Assembly: GCA_964496245.1 (NCBI GenBank) | Contig: CAZBZG010000002.1 | Coordinates: forward strand, 1-38,859 | Length of the DNA: 38,859 nt | Direction: 5' to 3' | DNA from: CAZBZG01 sp964496245 | Lineage (GTDB): Bacteria; Planctomycetota; SZUA-567 | Part shown: piece after piece, positions 8,500 to 17,276 of the stretch | Numbering within the stretch: position 1 is the first letter of the stretch | How the letters are laid out: every line of letters starts with the position of its first letter | Made by a program: the position numbers and the translations under genes | The notes under the pieces: generated by a model | Told to the model about the DNA's origin: nothing | Database searches by the model: none | Seen by the model: the letters and a program-made list of their open reading frames with translations, nothing else

Positions 8500-8823
8500 A
8501 TGCGCGCCAAGCTCGAAGTCTGTCTCAAGCCGGACGGAACGGAAATCCGGTGCTTCTGGCGCATCCACCTTTCCCTACCCGACGGCGAAGGGGAAGAGGC
8601 CTTGCTGCAAGGGCGTAGCATGCATCCCAACGTGCAGAGCGCCTATGCGTCCGGCCAGTCGTATGTCGAGGCCCTGGCGCTTCGCACGGACTCCGCGTGG
8701 CTGCTGAATGCCGACGACAGCCCGGTGGGATACTGGGCGCCGGACACGGGCAAGTTCCACTCGGTCTGCGACCGCACGGTGGAGATGCCGGCGATCGCGC
8801 GCGACGAACCGGAAGCCGACTGA
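8500..8823 (+). CDS. Small protein of unknown function, 107 aa
   Basis: I do not recognise this protein. The start at 8500 is chosen because GGAGG lies at 8485-8489, 10 bases upstream; ATG codons at 8404 and 8467 are in frame but lack a good ribosome site. Codons favour G or C at the third position like the neighbours, which supports real coding. The product is soluble, with no signal peptide or membrane helix, and has Trp- and Tyr-containing stretches (IRCFWRIHLSLP, PVGYWAPDTGKFH). It stands alone, divergent from the AAA+/VWA operon and convergent with the helix-turn-helix gene, with REP-like hairpins between the two stops. Confidence 0.6.
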   Translation: MRAKLEVCLKPDGTEIRCFWRIHLSLPDGEGEEALLQGRSMHPNVQSAYASGQSYVEALALRTDSAWLLNADDSPVGYWAPDTGKFHSVCDRTVEMPAIARDEPEAD

Positions 8824-8941
8824 GGCGGATCCAACCGCACCAACTCTCAGCCGCCAGCGTGGGGCATCCGAACCACAGATTGCTCGCGCAATCCGCAGCG
8901 GTCTCACGAGACTGCAGCAGGGCGACCGCACAGATCTTCCG

Positions 8942-8967
8942 CAACCAACTCATGGAATGTTGGTTGG
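8942..8967. repeat. Small inverted repeat beside the REP-like pair
   Basis: CAACCAAC (8942-8949) and GTTGGTTG (8959-8966) form an 8-bp stem with a 9-base loop directly before the first REP-like hairpin. It may act as a transcript end for the gene stopping at 8823, but no T-run follows. Confidence 0.4.
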
Positions 8968-8974
8968 ATGTGGG

Positions 8975-9097
8975 GGTGCCATGCCCACCCGCGAGGGTGG
9001 GCATGCCTCCTCCCTGGCAGAAGGCAAGGATCTGTGAGCGATCGCAATTCTGCAAGGGCGAGGGACCGCATGCCCACCCAAGGGTGGGCATGGCACC
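8975..9097. repeat. Inverted pair of REP-like palindromes (REPIN-like)
   Basis: Two copies of the same palindrome sit head to head. Copy 1 is CATGCCCACCC (8980-8990), loop GCGA, then GGGTGGGCATG (8995-9005), flanked on its left by GGTGC. Copy 2 is CATGCCCACCC (9069-9079), loop AA, then GGGTGGGCATG (9082-9092), flanked on its right by GCACC. The asymmetric GGTGC flank lies outside in both, so the copies are inverted, as in REPINs or BIMEs. They lie between two convergent genes and could also act as a bidirectional terminator. The 309-base gap 8824-9132 holds nothing else I can support. Confidence 0.7.
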
Positions 9098-9132
9098 CGA
9101 CATCCGCCGGTTTCCCTGCTACCGTCCCGATC

Positions 9133-9537
9133 TCACTCTTGCTCCGCGGATCTGCGCAGGCCCGCCCGGTAAGACGCGATCCGCTGGCGCGTCTCCTCGA
9201 CTTTCTCCTCGCTCCAGAGAAACGTGTTGGCCACCTTGTCGGGCGGCTGCACGATCTTCTGGGCGATGTAGAGGCGGAAGGTGCTGAGCGCGATCCCCAG
9301 CCTGGCGGCAGCCTCCTGGGTGGTGTACTGGGGCACGACCTTTTCGAGCTGGTCCTGGATCAGGCCCTGCATCTCGCCGCTGGTAGCGCGCACGGTCTCG
9401 CGGATGCACGCGCGGATCACACTGCGTACGCGATCCACACGTTCGCGGTGCGGCAGCCGGCCGTGCGCGAGGAGGCCCATGATATCGCGCGTATGCCGGT
9501 CGACAATGTGCTTGGCCCAGTCCGGGTTGCGGGCCAT
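9133..9537 (-). CDS. Helix-turn-helix DNA-binding protein, MerR/excisionase-like fold
   Basis: Probable small regulator of 134 residues. The segment TTQEAAARLGIALSTFRLYI at about residues 72-91 has the helix-turn-helix pattern of MerR- and excisionase-type domains, and FLWSEEKVEETRQRI after it resembles the wing and following helix of that fold. The N-terminal half (residues 1-70) is charged and helical, with no family I recognise. ATG at 9537 has AAGGA about 11 bases upstream. A strong promoter lies 90-120 bases upstream and contains a direct repeat that could be its own operator. Its target may be itself or the giant gene that starts at 9957 on the other strand; this is inference. Confidence 0.7.
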   Translation of the reverse strand: MARNPDWAKHIVDRHTRDIMGLLAHGRLPHRERVDRVRSVIRACIRETVRATSGEMQGLIQDQLEKVVPQYTTQEAAARLGIALSTFRLYIAQKIVQPPDKVANTFLWSEEKVEETRQRIASYRAGLRRSAEQE

Positions 9538-9616
9538 TCGTCGGCATCCTTTCAGCGACAGAAGCGATCAAGGCGCGCGAAAGCAATCCACCAGAGCTGG
9601 CGGTGTGCGCCCCATC

Positions 9617-9655
9617 GTAGCGATCGTACTATAGTGATAGCGCCTTGCCTGTCAA
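9617..9655 (-). promoter_or_regulatory. Promoter of the helix-turn-helix gene with possible operator
   Basis: On the minus strand TTGACA (9655-9650) and TATAGT (9633-9628) are separated by 16 bases, close to consensus. Just downstream on the transcript side ATCGTA occurs twice nine bases apart (plus-strand ATCGTAGCGATCGTA), overlapping the start region, which is a plausible site for autoregulation. I found no convincing plus-strand promoter for the giant gene in 9656-9956; that stretch of 301 bases is otherwise featureless. Confidence 0.55.
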
Positions 9656-9956
9656 GGGCCAACCCGCTGCACGCACGCCGCCCCTGTCTCCGGTTTTCTG
9701 CATTCCGCCGGCCCTGCAACGACCGGGACTGCTTCGGCAAACCGTTTTACGTCAGTTGGTTACGATACTTGCTTGCTCCGCCCGCGCTCGAACCCGCGTG
9801 CGCCAGCCACGATCCATTTGCCCCGGGCATGCCACGGCCGCTATGATCACATGTGCGGACGGCGCAGGCGGGCGTCCCCTGGGAACGCGCCCCCCCCGCC
9901 TCCCCTTCCGCAGATGCCAAGCCGCACCCGGCCCCTGGCCCAGAGGAGCTCCCTCC

Positions 9957-12900
9957 ATGGCGCTCAAGCTCATCAAGCTCGAAGAACGCGTGGTGCTCGA
10001 AGGATCGGGCATCGACGATCCGGACGGCGGGGATGCGACCGACGCGCCAGTCCTCGACGACGCGGACACACTGCACGCGGCTGAGCCAGAGTCCGATGCC
10101 CGGGACGACCCGGCAGATGCGGACGACGCTCCTCTGGAAGCGGACGCACCCGAGCTGCTGGATGCGGCCGACCCGAGCGCAGACGCTGACGCGGACGCCC
10201 ATGCGCCTTCCCTCCTCGTGCTCTCGGGAAGCGTGAGCGACGTGGACGATCTCGAGGCGGCAGCGACAGCGGAGACCACCACCCTGCGCTACGATCCACA
10301 GCAGACGAGCCTGAGCGATCTGCTCGACCAGATGGAGAGCGCCCTCGCCGGCGAGCAGGCCCAGACCATCGGCTTTGCCGTGCACGCTGCGGGCGAGGGC
10401 CGCTTCGCGCTCACCCAGGGCGACACCGTGAGCCTGCTCAGCACGGTCTGCAACGAATCCCAGCAGGCCTTCTGGTCGGGCGTGGGCGCCCTCGTGGCCG
10501 AAGACGGGCGGATCGACATCCTCGCCTGCAACCTGACCGCCACCGAGTCGGGCCAGCTGCTCGTCAACGAACTCGAAGGGCTCACCGGCGTCAACGTAGC
10601 CGCCTCGGAAGACGTGACCGGCAATGCCGAAGTCGGCGGCGACTGGGACCTCGAGAGCGACGGGGTGGATGCAGCGGCGGTGTATTTTGATGCGGACAGA
10701 CTGGCGGCCTTCGACAGCGCCCTGGCCACGCCGGACATGACCCTGGCGGGCACGAACCTCGCCTACACCGAGAACGGCGGCTGGGTGCAGGTCGACGACA
10801 CAGCCACGCTCACGGACGCGGATGACGACTGGGACGGCGGCACGCTGACCGCCCAGATCTCGGCCAATGCCGAAGGCACGGACGAGCTCTCGATCCAGGC
10901 GATCAACAATATCACGCTCAATGGGACGGCGGTGGAGGTGTCCTCGACTGAAGTGGGCACAGCCAGCGCGGTCTCAGTCACGGGCAGCAGTACGCTCACC
11001 ATCACCTTCAATGCCACAGCCACCACGAGCGACGTGCAAGAAGTTCTCCAGGCCATCAACTTCCAGAGCACATCCGAGGACCCCTCGACCCTGAACCGCA
11101 CGATCTCCCTGGAAGCCACGGATCAGGCGTCGAATACCGAGGGGGCGAACACGCGGATCATCGAGGTGACGGCCGTAAACGACGAGCCCACGCTGACGGC
11201 CACGGGCAGCGACCCCACGTTTACAGAGGGGGACGGATCGGCGGCTGGGCTCTTCACCGGCGCGAGTATCGATCCCATCGAATCGGGCCAGAACATCGCG
11301 AGCCTGATCTTTGATGTCACGAACGTCAATGACGGTGCGCACGAGCTTGTGGAGATCGACGGCAAGGACGTGGCCCTGACAAACGGCAATTCCGGCAGCA
11401 CGACCAACAACAGCTTTGGCTACAGCGTGGGCCTGTCTGGAACCACGGCCACGGTCACGATCACCAAGGACGCCACAGTGGCCAATTACCAGACGCTCGT
11501 CGACAACCTGGGCTACTCCAACACGAGCGACACGCCGGACACCTCTGACCGCGTGGTGACCATCACCACGATCCAGGATGGCGGCGGCACGGCCGATGGC
11601 GGGGATGACACGAATGACACCCTGGCCGAGAGCTCGACGGTCACCGTGGTGGGCGTAAACGACGAGCCCACGCTGACGGCCACGGGCAGCAACCCCACGT
11701 TCACCGAGGGCGACGGATCGGCGGCCGGGCTTTTCACAGGCACGACCATCGACCCCGTGGAGTCCGACAACATCGCGAGCCTGATCTTTGAGGTCACCAA
11801 CGTCAATGACGGTGCGGATGAGCTCGTCGAGATCGACGGCGAGGACGTGGCTCTGACCGACGGCAATTCAGGCACCACGACCAACAACAGCTTTGGCTAC
11901 AGCGTGGGCCTGTCTGGAACCACAGCCACGGTCACGATCACCAAGGACGCCACAGTGGCCAATTACCAGACGCTCGTCGACAACCTGGGCTACTCGAACA
12001 CGAGCGACACGCCGGACACCTCCAACCGCGTGGTCACCATCACGACCGTGCAGGACGCCGGCGGCACCCCCAACGGCGGAGATGACACCAACGATGCCCT
12101 GGCCGAGAGCTCGACGGTTACCGTGGTCGAACAGAACGACACCCCCACCGCCGGCAACAACACGCTCACCCTGGACGAAGGCGCCACGCAGGTCATCACG
12201 GGAGCCGACCTGAGCGTGACCGATCCGGACGACTCCGGCACGGAGATCACCTACACGGTCAAGGCGCTCCCCACCAACGGGACGCTTCAGCTCGACAGCG
12301 GCGGATGGACCGATCTGGCCGTGAACAACACCTTCACCGAGGCGGACATCACGGGTGGGAACCTCCGGTACATCCACGACGGGTCGGAGACCACCACGGA
12401 CACAATCACCTTTGACGTAGCGGACGACGAGCCGAGCACCCTCTTCGGGTACGATCTCAACATCAGCATCACCGGCGTGAATGACGCGCCGACCTCAGGC
12501 AACCACGGGATCGCCATCGTCGCCGGCAGCACGAACGTGCTGACCGGATCGGATCTGAGCGTCAACGATCCGGACAATACAGCCGGCCAGATCACCTACA
12601 CGGTTACGGTCCTGCCCACCAACGGCACTTTGGAAAAGGACGACGGCAGCTGGGCGGCCCTCGGCCTCGGCGGCAGCTTCACCCAGCAGGACATCCTCGA
12701 CGGCAAGGTCCGCTATGTCGATATCGGCGGGGCGGACGATACCGCCTCCTTCGACGTGGACGACGGCACCGATACGCTCGCAGGCTACCAGCTCGACATC
12801 TCGATCGTGCCAGCCAACCGGATCCCGATCGCCGTGGACCGCGGGCACTACATCACGTTCGACGGCGCTTCGAACGAGCACATCGAGACCGCCAACGACG

Positions 12901-15900
12901 GCGACCTGCGGTTCGACGACATGGACGCCTTCACCCTGGAACTCTGGTTTCGGGCCGACGCCGTGGCCGGCGACCAGGTGCTCCTGGCCAAGGCCGACGC
13001 CGACGCCGTGCCTGCCAATTACCTGATCCAGGTTTCCGACGGCAGTGGCACCCCCTACGTGGAATTCACCACGTCTTACACCAGCACGACTTCGGTCACC
13101 GTGACCAGTACCACGGAAGTCGTAGCAGGCAACTGGTACCACGTGGCTGCCGTGTACGACGGGGTCGAGCGCCTGCTCTACGTCAACGGCACCAAGGAGG
13201 ACTTCACGGGCGACGGCAACGACGACATCTACAAGAGCGGAAGCGACGGCGTCACCGTGGGCGCCCTCTCGGGCGGCGACCGGGCATTCACCGGCGCGAT
13301 CGACCACATCCGCATCTGGGACGACGTGCGCAGCGAACACGAGATCAAGACGAACATGGATGCGACCCTCGTGGGGACCGAAGACCAGCTCATCCTTCTC
13401 TTCAACAACGACGATGCAGCCGGCAGCAATACGGTGGCCGACACCGCCGGGCTGGGCGGAAACGAGAACGGGAGCCTCCACAATTTCGCCGATCCCGCTG
13501 CCTCCCGCGTGCTCAACACCGCGGTCGACGAAGACCAGACCCTCAACCTCGGGGATCGCATCCACGTCTGGGACTTCGACCCTGACGTGCCGGACGACAT
13601 GCGGGTCACGGTGAGCAGTGTGGGCCAGGGCACCTGGACCGTGGCCGGCGGCACGGCCACAGTCGCGGGCGACGGCACCGAGTCCGTGCGGCTCGACGGC
13701 ACGGTCGACGACGTCAACTCGTCGCTGCGCGAGATCGCGTTCACGCCTAATGCGGACCGCGACACGGATGTCACGGTTACGGTCACGGTGGACGACCGGG
13801 ACGGGGCCACGGACAGCCGCGCCTACGACATCACCGTGAATCCGGTGGACGACGACCCGGTGGCCGAAGACGACGCAGACGCCACCAACGAAGACACGAT
13901 CCTCAACGGCGACGTCTTCGCAGACAACGGCAGCGGCGCGGACTACGACGTGGACACGGGCGACAGCTTCACGGTCAGCGCGGTCGACGGAGCCGGCGGG
14001 AACGTAGGCAGCCAGATCACGCTCGCGGGCGGCGGCAAGCTCACGCTCAACGCGGACGGGACCTTCACGTTCGACCCGTCCGGCCAGTACGAAGACCTGG
14101 CGTCGACCCAGTCGACCACCGAGACGTTCACCTACACCATCGAAGATGTGGCCGGCGGAACCAGCGTACCGGCCACGGTGACGCTCACCATCAACGGCGT
14201 CAACGACGCACCCGTGGCCCAGGACGACGCCGTGCAGACGGACGAGGACACGGTGCTCAACGGCGACGTGTTCGCAGACAACGGGAGCGGCGTGGACGCG
14301 GACGTGGACACGGGCGACACGTTCACGATCACGCACGTGAACGGAGACCCCGCCAACGTGGGCACGCAGATCACGCTGACCAAGGGCGGCAAGCTGACCG
14401 TGCTGGCCGACGGCACCTTCAGCTATGATCCGGACGGCCAATTCGAAGCCCTGGCTGCAGGAAACAACGACAACGAGTCGTTCACCTACACGATTGCCGA
14501 CGGGAATGGCACAGACTCGGCCACCGTGACGATCACCATCGATGGCGCTAACGACCCGCCCACGGCCACCAATATGAACCAGACGCAGACCTATGCGGAA
14601 GGAACCGTCTCCGTGCCGCTGGACGACATCGTGGTGTCGGATGCTGACGCCGGAGAGACCATCACCGCCACCCTGACCCTGGCCGACCATGCCAATGCCG
14701 GCATCCTCACCGTCACGGGCGTCACCGGGGAATCCTATGACGGAGGCACGGGCGTCTGGACCATCACGGACAGCGTCGCAAACGTCAACGCGGCCTTGGC
14801 TGCGGTGGCGTTCGAACCCAACACCGATTATGATCTGGACACGTCCATCACAGTCGAGATCGCCGACGACACGCCGAGCGGCCCGGCCGATGGCACGATC
14901 ACGCTCGACGTCACCCCGATCAACGACGCGCCCACCGCCACGAACCTGAACCAGACCAAGGCCTACAACGAGGACGACGCGGCCGTGGCATTGGACGACA
15001 TCGTGGTAGACGACGTGGACACGGGCGAAACCCTGACCGCCGTGCTAACGCTCTCCGATCCGGACGCCGGCGTCTTGTCGGTCGGCAGCGGCAATGGAGA
15101 AACCTACACTACGACCACGGGCGTCTGGACTGTGACAGGCACGCAGGCCGAGGTCAATGCCGCGCTGGCGGCCGTGGAGTTCCAGCCGGCCGCGCACTAC
15201 GACCTCGACGCGACCATCACGACCCAGATCCTCGACAGCGCTCTGACGGGCCCGGCCCCGGGCACCATCACCCTCGACGTCACGCCAAGCAATGACGCCC
15301 CCACGGCCACCAACATGACACACACGGTCAACTATCTCGAAGACGCGGCGTCCGCTCCGCTCACGGACATCGTGGTCACCGAGCACGATACGGGCGACAC
15401 GGTCACCGCGACCCTGACGCTCGCCGACCCGGCCCTGGGCATCCTCACGGCCACGAGCGGCAACGGCGAAACCTACGACAGCGGCACGGGCGTCTGGACC
15501 ATCACCGGGGCGGTGGGACAAGTCAATGCGGCGCTGGCGGACGTCGCGTTCGCGCCCATCGCCGACAGCTACCAGGACACCACCGTGAACACCCACGTCG
15601 AGGATGCGGACGGTACCGGGCCTGCCGACGGCACCGTCACGCTCGACGCCGCTCCGATCAACGACCCGCCCGAGTTCGACAGCCTCGCCACGCTCGACTT
15701 CAACAAGGGCAGCCCCTCTCAACTTCTCGCGCCCGCGGCCGAAGTGAGCGACATCGACGACGACGACACCGAGCAGATCACCCTGACCATTACCGACTTC
15801 GTCAAGGGCGAGGACGTGCTGCTCTTCGACTTCGACGAGTCCGATCCGGCCGATCTGATCCACGCCAGCTGGGAGCCGGACGACGGCATCCTGACGCTCT

Positions 15901-17216
15901 TCCCCCACGACTACGACCCGGACACGAATCCGAACGCCACCCAGCCCTTTGCCGTGTTCCAGGACGCGCTGCGCGAGGTGCGGTTCCAGAACGCCACGGA
16001 CGTGCCCGACGGCGAGACCTGGACCAAGCACATCCAGTACTCGGTGACCGATCTCAACGCCAGCAACGACACCACCTCCCCGCCTCCTCGCGAGCAGACG
16101 ACGATCGAGACCCAGACCGTGCGCCTGATCGGCAACAAGGAACAGGTGGCCGAGCTCGAGGCCCCGCCGCCCCCGCCGCCGCAGCCCACGGCTTCGGACG
16201 CGGGCACGGGCGGCGACGCAGGTGACGCCGGCGACGCGGGCGATGCCGGCGGGGACGCGGGCGCGGCCGACACGGGCGCGGGCGGCGGCGACACGGGCGC
16301 CAACACGCTCATCACCGACGATGCGGGCCAGGACGGCGGGGACGCCGGGCTCGGCGAGCAGGATACCGACACAGGCGACAGTGGTGCAGACCAGGGCACC
16401 GGACAGGACGATGACGCCGACGTCACAGCCGAGGGCGCGAGCCAGAGCGAACTGGCTTTGGCGGCGATCCAGGATGCGGACGAGATGCTCCAGGAGGCGG
16501 AGGATGCGCTGGGCGACCTGCTCGCACCCGCGGCCGAAGGGACCCAGCCGGACAGTCCGCTCGCCGCCTATCCCGAGCAGTTCACGGCGTTCCAGGACGA
16601 GTTCGCATCGCTCAAGCAGACCGTGCGGAACGCGCGCGAAGCGCTGCAGGAGGTGCTCGCCGAAGCGGAACAGGGTGAGAGCGCAGACGGCATCGTACAG
16701 GACGAGATCGCTGCGCGGACCGACACGCTAGCGCACGCTGTGACGGATCTACGCATCTTTACGCAGCTCGTGGAGCGGGCCAACGCGCTTCTCAAAGAGG
16801 AGCCGGACCTGACCCTGGCCGAATTGAGAGAGCGGATCGAAGCGCTGCGCGCTGAGATCGCGGCCGAGATCCGCGCCCAGAAGACCGAAGCCGACAGCAT
16901 CCTCAAAGACGCGGCCGCCGCATACATGGAGAAAAACCGCGCAGCCGAGCAGGAGAGCAAGACGGGCGAAAACGGCGACAGCGACGATGCGCCGAAGGAC
17001 GGCGGTGATGGGGAGCCTTCGGGCGACGATGCGGGGGAAGGCGAGACCGGCCGCGCACCGGCCGACGCGTCCGACACGCTCTCGCCCGCCACTCTGCTGG
17101 CAGGCGCTGCCGCACTCGCGCCCGGCGCCGGGCCTACGAACAGGCCGCGCGAGAAGCCGCACAAGCCACTGCAACGCGTGGGGCAGAGCCCCACCCTACG
17201 TCTCCGCAAGCCGTAG
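9957..17216 (+). CDS. Giant DUF4347/cadherin-like repeat protein, probable surface or secreted adhesin
   Basis: A 2419-residue modular protein. ATG at 9957 has GAGGAG 9 bases upstream. The N-terminus has no Sec signal but carries LIKLEERVVLEGSG, a variant of the LEPR-type motif I know from the start of giant repetitive proteins. Domains in order: an acidic linker (20-80); DUF4347 (about 85-255, with GRIDILACNLT); a beta domain (262-406); two nearly identical repeats of about 160 residues (407-725); two cadherin_3-like repeats (726-958); a LamG/concanavalin-like domain (about 960-1135, FTLELWFRADA and GNWYHVAAVYDG); VCBS-type repeats (about 1295-1535, NEDTILNGD and VNDAPVAQDD); three 122-residue repeats (1535-1902); a beta domain (to 2068); an Asp/Gly-rich spacer (2077-2160); and a coiled-coil tail. 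It lacks RTX nonapeptides and LPXTG. A role in adhesion or the cell surface is inferred. Confidence 0.88.
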   Translation: MALKLIKLEERVVLEGSGIDDPDGGDATDAPVLDDADTLHAAEPESDARDDPADADDAPLEADAPELLDAADPSADADADAHAPSLLVLSGSVSDVDDLEAAATAETTTLRYDPQQTSLSDLLDQMESALAGEQAQTIGFAVHAAGEGRFALTQGDTVSLLSTVCNESQQAFWSGVGALVAEDGRIDILACNLTATESGQLLVNELEGLTGVNVAASEDVTGNAEVGGDWDLESDGVDAAAVYFDADRLAAFDSALATPDMTLAGTNLAYTENGGWVQVDDTATLTDADDDWDGGTLTAQISANAEGTDELSIQAINNITLNGTAVEVSSTEVGTASAVSVTGSSTLTITFNATATTSDVQEVLQAINFQSTSEDPSTLNRTISLEATDQASNTEGANTRIIEVTAVNDEPTLTATGSDPTFTEGDGSAAGLFTGASIDPIESGQNIASLIFDVTNVNDGAHELVEIDGKDVALTNGNSGSTTNNSFGYSVGLSGTTATVTITKDATVANYQTLVDNLGYSNTSDTPDTSDRVVTITTIQDGGGTADGGDDTNDTLAESSTVTVVGVNDEPTLTATGSNPTFTEGDGSAAGLFTGTTIDPVESDNIASLIFEVTNVNDGADELVEIDGEDVALTDGNSGTTTNNSFGYSVGLSGTTATVTITKDATVANYQTLVDNLGYSNTSDTPDTSNRVVTITTVQDAGGTPNGGDDTNDALAESSTVTVVEQNDTPTAGNNTLTLDEGATQVITGADLSVTDPDDSGTEITYTVKALPTNGTLQLDSGGWTDLAVNNTFTEADITGGNLRYIHDGSETTTDTITFDVADDEPSTLFGYDLNISITGVNDAPTSGNHGIAIVAGSTNVLTGSDLSVNDPDNTAGQITYTVTVLPTNGTLEKDDGSWAALGLGGSFTQQDILDGKVRYVDIGGADDTASFDVDDGTDTLAGYQLDISIVPANRIPIAVDRGHYITFDGASNEHIETANDGDLRFDDMDAFTLELWFRADAVAGDQVLLAKADADAVPANYLIQVSDGSGTPYVEFTTSYTSTTSVTVTSTTEVVAGNWYHVAAVYDGVERLLYVNGTKEDFTGDGNDDIYKSGSDGVTVGALSGGDRAFTGAIDHIRIWDDVRSEHEIKTNMDATLVGTEDQLILLFNNDDAAGSNTVADTAGLGGNENGSLHNFADPAASRVLNTAVDEDQTLNLGDRIHVWDFDPDVPDDMRVTVSSVGQGTWTVAGGTATVAGDGTESVRLDGTVDDVNSSLREIAFTPNADRDTDVTVTVTVDDRDGATDSRAYDITVNPVDDDPVAEDDADATNEDTILNGDVFADNGSGADYDVDTGDSFTVSAVDGAGGNVGSQITLAGGGKLTLNADGTFTFDPSGQYEDLASTQSTTETFTYTIEDVAGGTSVPATVTLTINGVNDAPVAQDDAVQTDEDTVLNGDVFADNGSGVDADVDTGDTFTITHVNGDPANVGTQITLTKGGKLTVLADGTFSYDPDGQFEALAAGNNDNESFTYTIADGNGTDSATVTITIDGANDPPTATNMNQTQTYAEGTVSVPLDDIVVSDADAGETITATLTLADHANAGILTVTGVTGESYDGGTGVWTITDSVANVNAALAAVAFEPNTDYDLDTSITVEIADDTPSGPADGTITLDVTPINDAPTATNLNQTKAYNEDDAAVALDDIVVDDVDTGETLTAVLTLSDPDAGVLSVGSGNGETYTTTTGVWTVTGTQAEVNAALAAVEFQPAAHYDLDATITTQILDSALTGPAPGTITLDVTPSNDAPTATNMTHTVNYLEDAASAPLTDIVVTEHDTGDTVTATLTLADPALGILTATSGNGETYDSGTGVWTITGAVGQVNAALADVAFAPIADSYQDTTVNTHVEDADGTGPADGTVTLDAAPINDPPEFDSLATLDFNKGSPSQLLAPAAEVSDIDDDDTEQITLTITDFVKGEDVLLFDFDESDPADLIHASWEPDDGILTLFPHDYDPDTNPNATQPFAVFQDALREVRFQNATDVPDGETWTKHIQYSVTDLNASNDTTSPPPREQTTIETQTVRLIGNKEQVAELEAPPPPPPQPTASDAGTGGDAGDAGDAGDAGGDAGAADTGAGGGDTGANTLITDDAGQDGGDAGLGEQDTDTGDSGADQGTGQDDDADVTAEGASQSELALAAIQDADEMLQEAEDALGDLLAPAAEGTQPDSPLAAYPEQFTAFQDEFASLKQTVRNAREALQEVLAEAEQGESADGIVQDEIAARTDTLAHAVTDLRIFTQLVERANALLKEEPDLTLAELRERIEALRAEIAAEIRAQKTEADSILKDAAAAYMEKNRAAEQESKTGENGDSDDAPKDGGDGEPSGDDAGEGETGRAPADASDTLSPATLLAGAAALAPGAGPTNRPREKPHKPLQRVGQSPTLRLRKP
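11175..12131 (+). repeat. Near-identical tandem duplication inside the giant gene
   Basis: The unit beginning GTAAACGACGAGCCCACG at 11175 recurs at 11655, a period of 480 bases. The second copy is one codon shorter (ESDN for ESGQN). Long stretches are identical in DNA, for example the block around AACAACAGCTTTGGCTAC at 11406 and 11884. Identity at DNA level points to recent duplication or gene conversion. Confidence 0.85.
14560..15660 (+). repeat. Three 122-residue cadherin-like repeats
   Basis: Three units start near 14560, 14927 and 15294, each opening with a PTATN(M/L) motif followed by Y.E..A and DDIVV or TDIVV, and containing G.G(E/T)..TGVWT. The copies have diverged in DNA, so they are older than the duplication at 11175-12131. 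Confidence 0.8.
16190..16440 (+). repeat. Asp/Gly/Ala-rich low-complexity spacer
   Basis: Codons for DAG, DTG and GGD recur over about 80 residues (GDAGDAGDAGDAGGDAGAAD). The segment is strongly acidic and probably disordered, and separates the repeat region from the coiled-coil tail. Confidence 0.75.
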
Positions 17217-17236
17217 GGTGGGCTTCAGCCCACGCG
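17176..17236. repeat. Second inverted REP-like pair, covering the stop codon of the giant gene
   Basis: Left element: GTGGGGCAGAGCCCCACCC followed by TACG (17178-17200), itself a palindrome around GGGGCAGAGCCCC. Right element: CGTAGGGTGGGCTTCAGCCCACG (17212-17234), a palindrome around GGGCTTCAGCCC. The shared GTAGGGTGGG core is in opposite orientation in the two. The pair covers the last 13 sense codons and the TAG of the giant gene. It lies between two convergent genes, like the pair at 8975-9097, but has a different core sequence. Confidence 0.75.
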
Positions 17237-17276
17237 TCTCTCAATCGACCATTGCACCCCTACGATCTGCGCCGCT

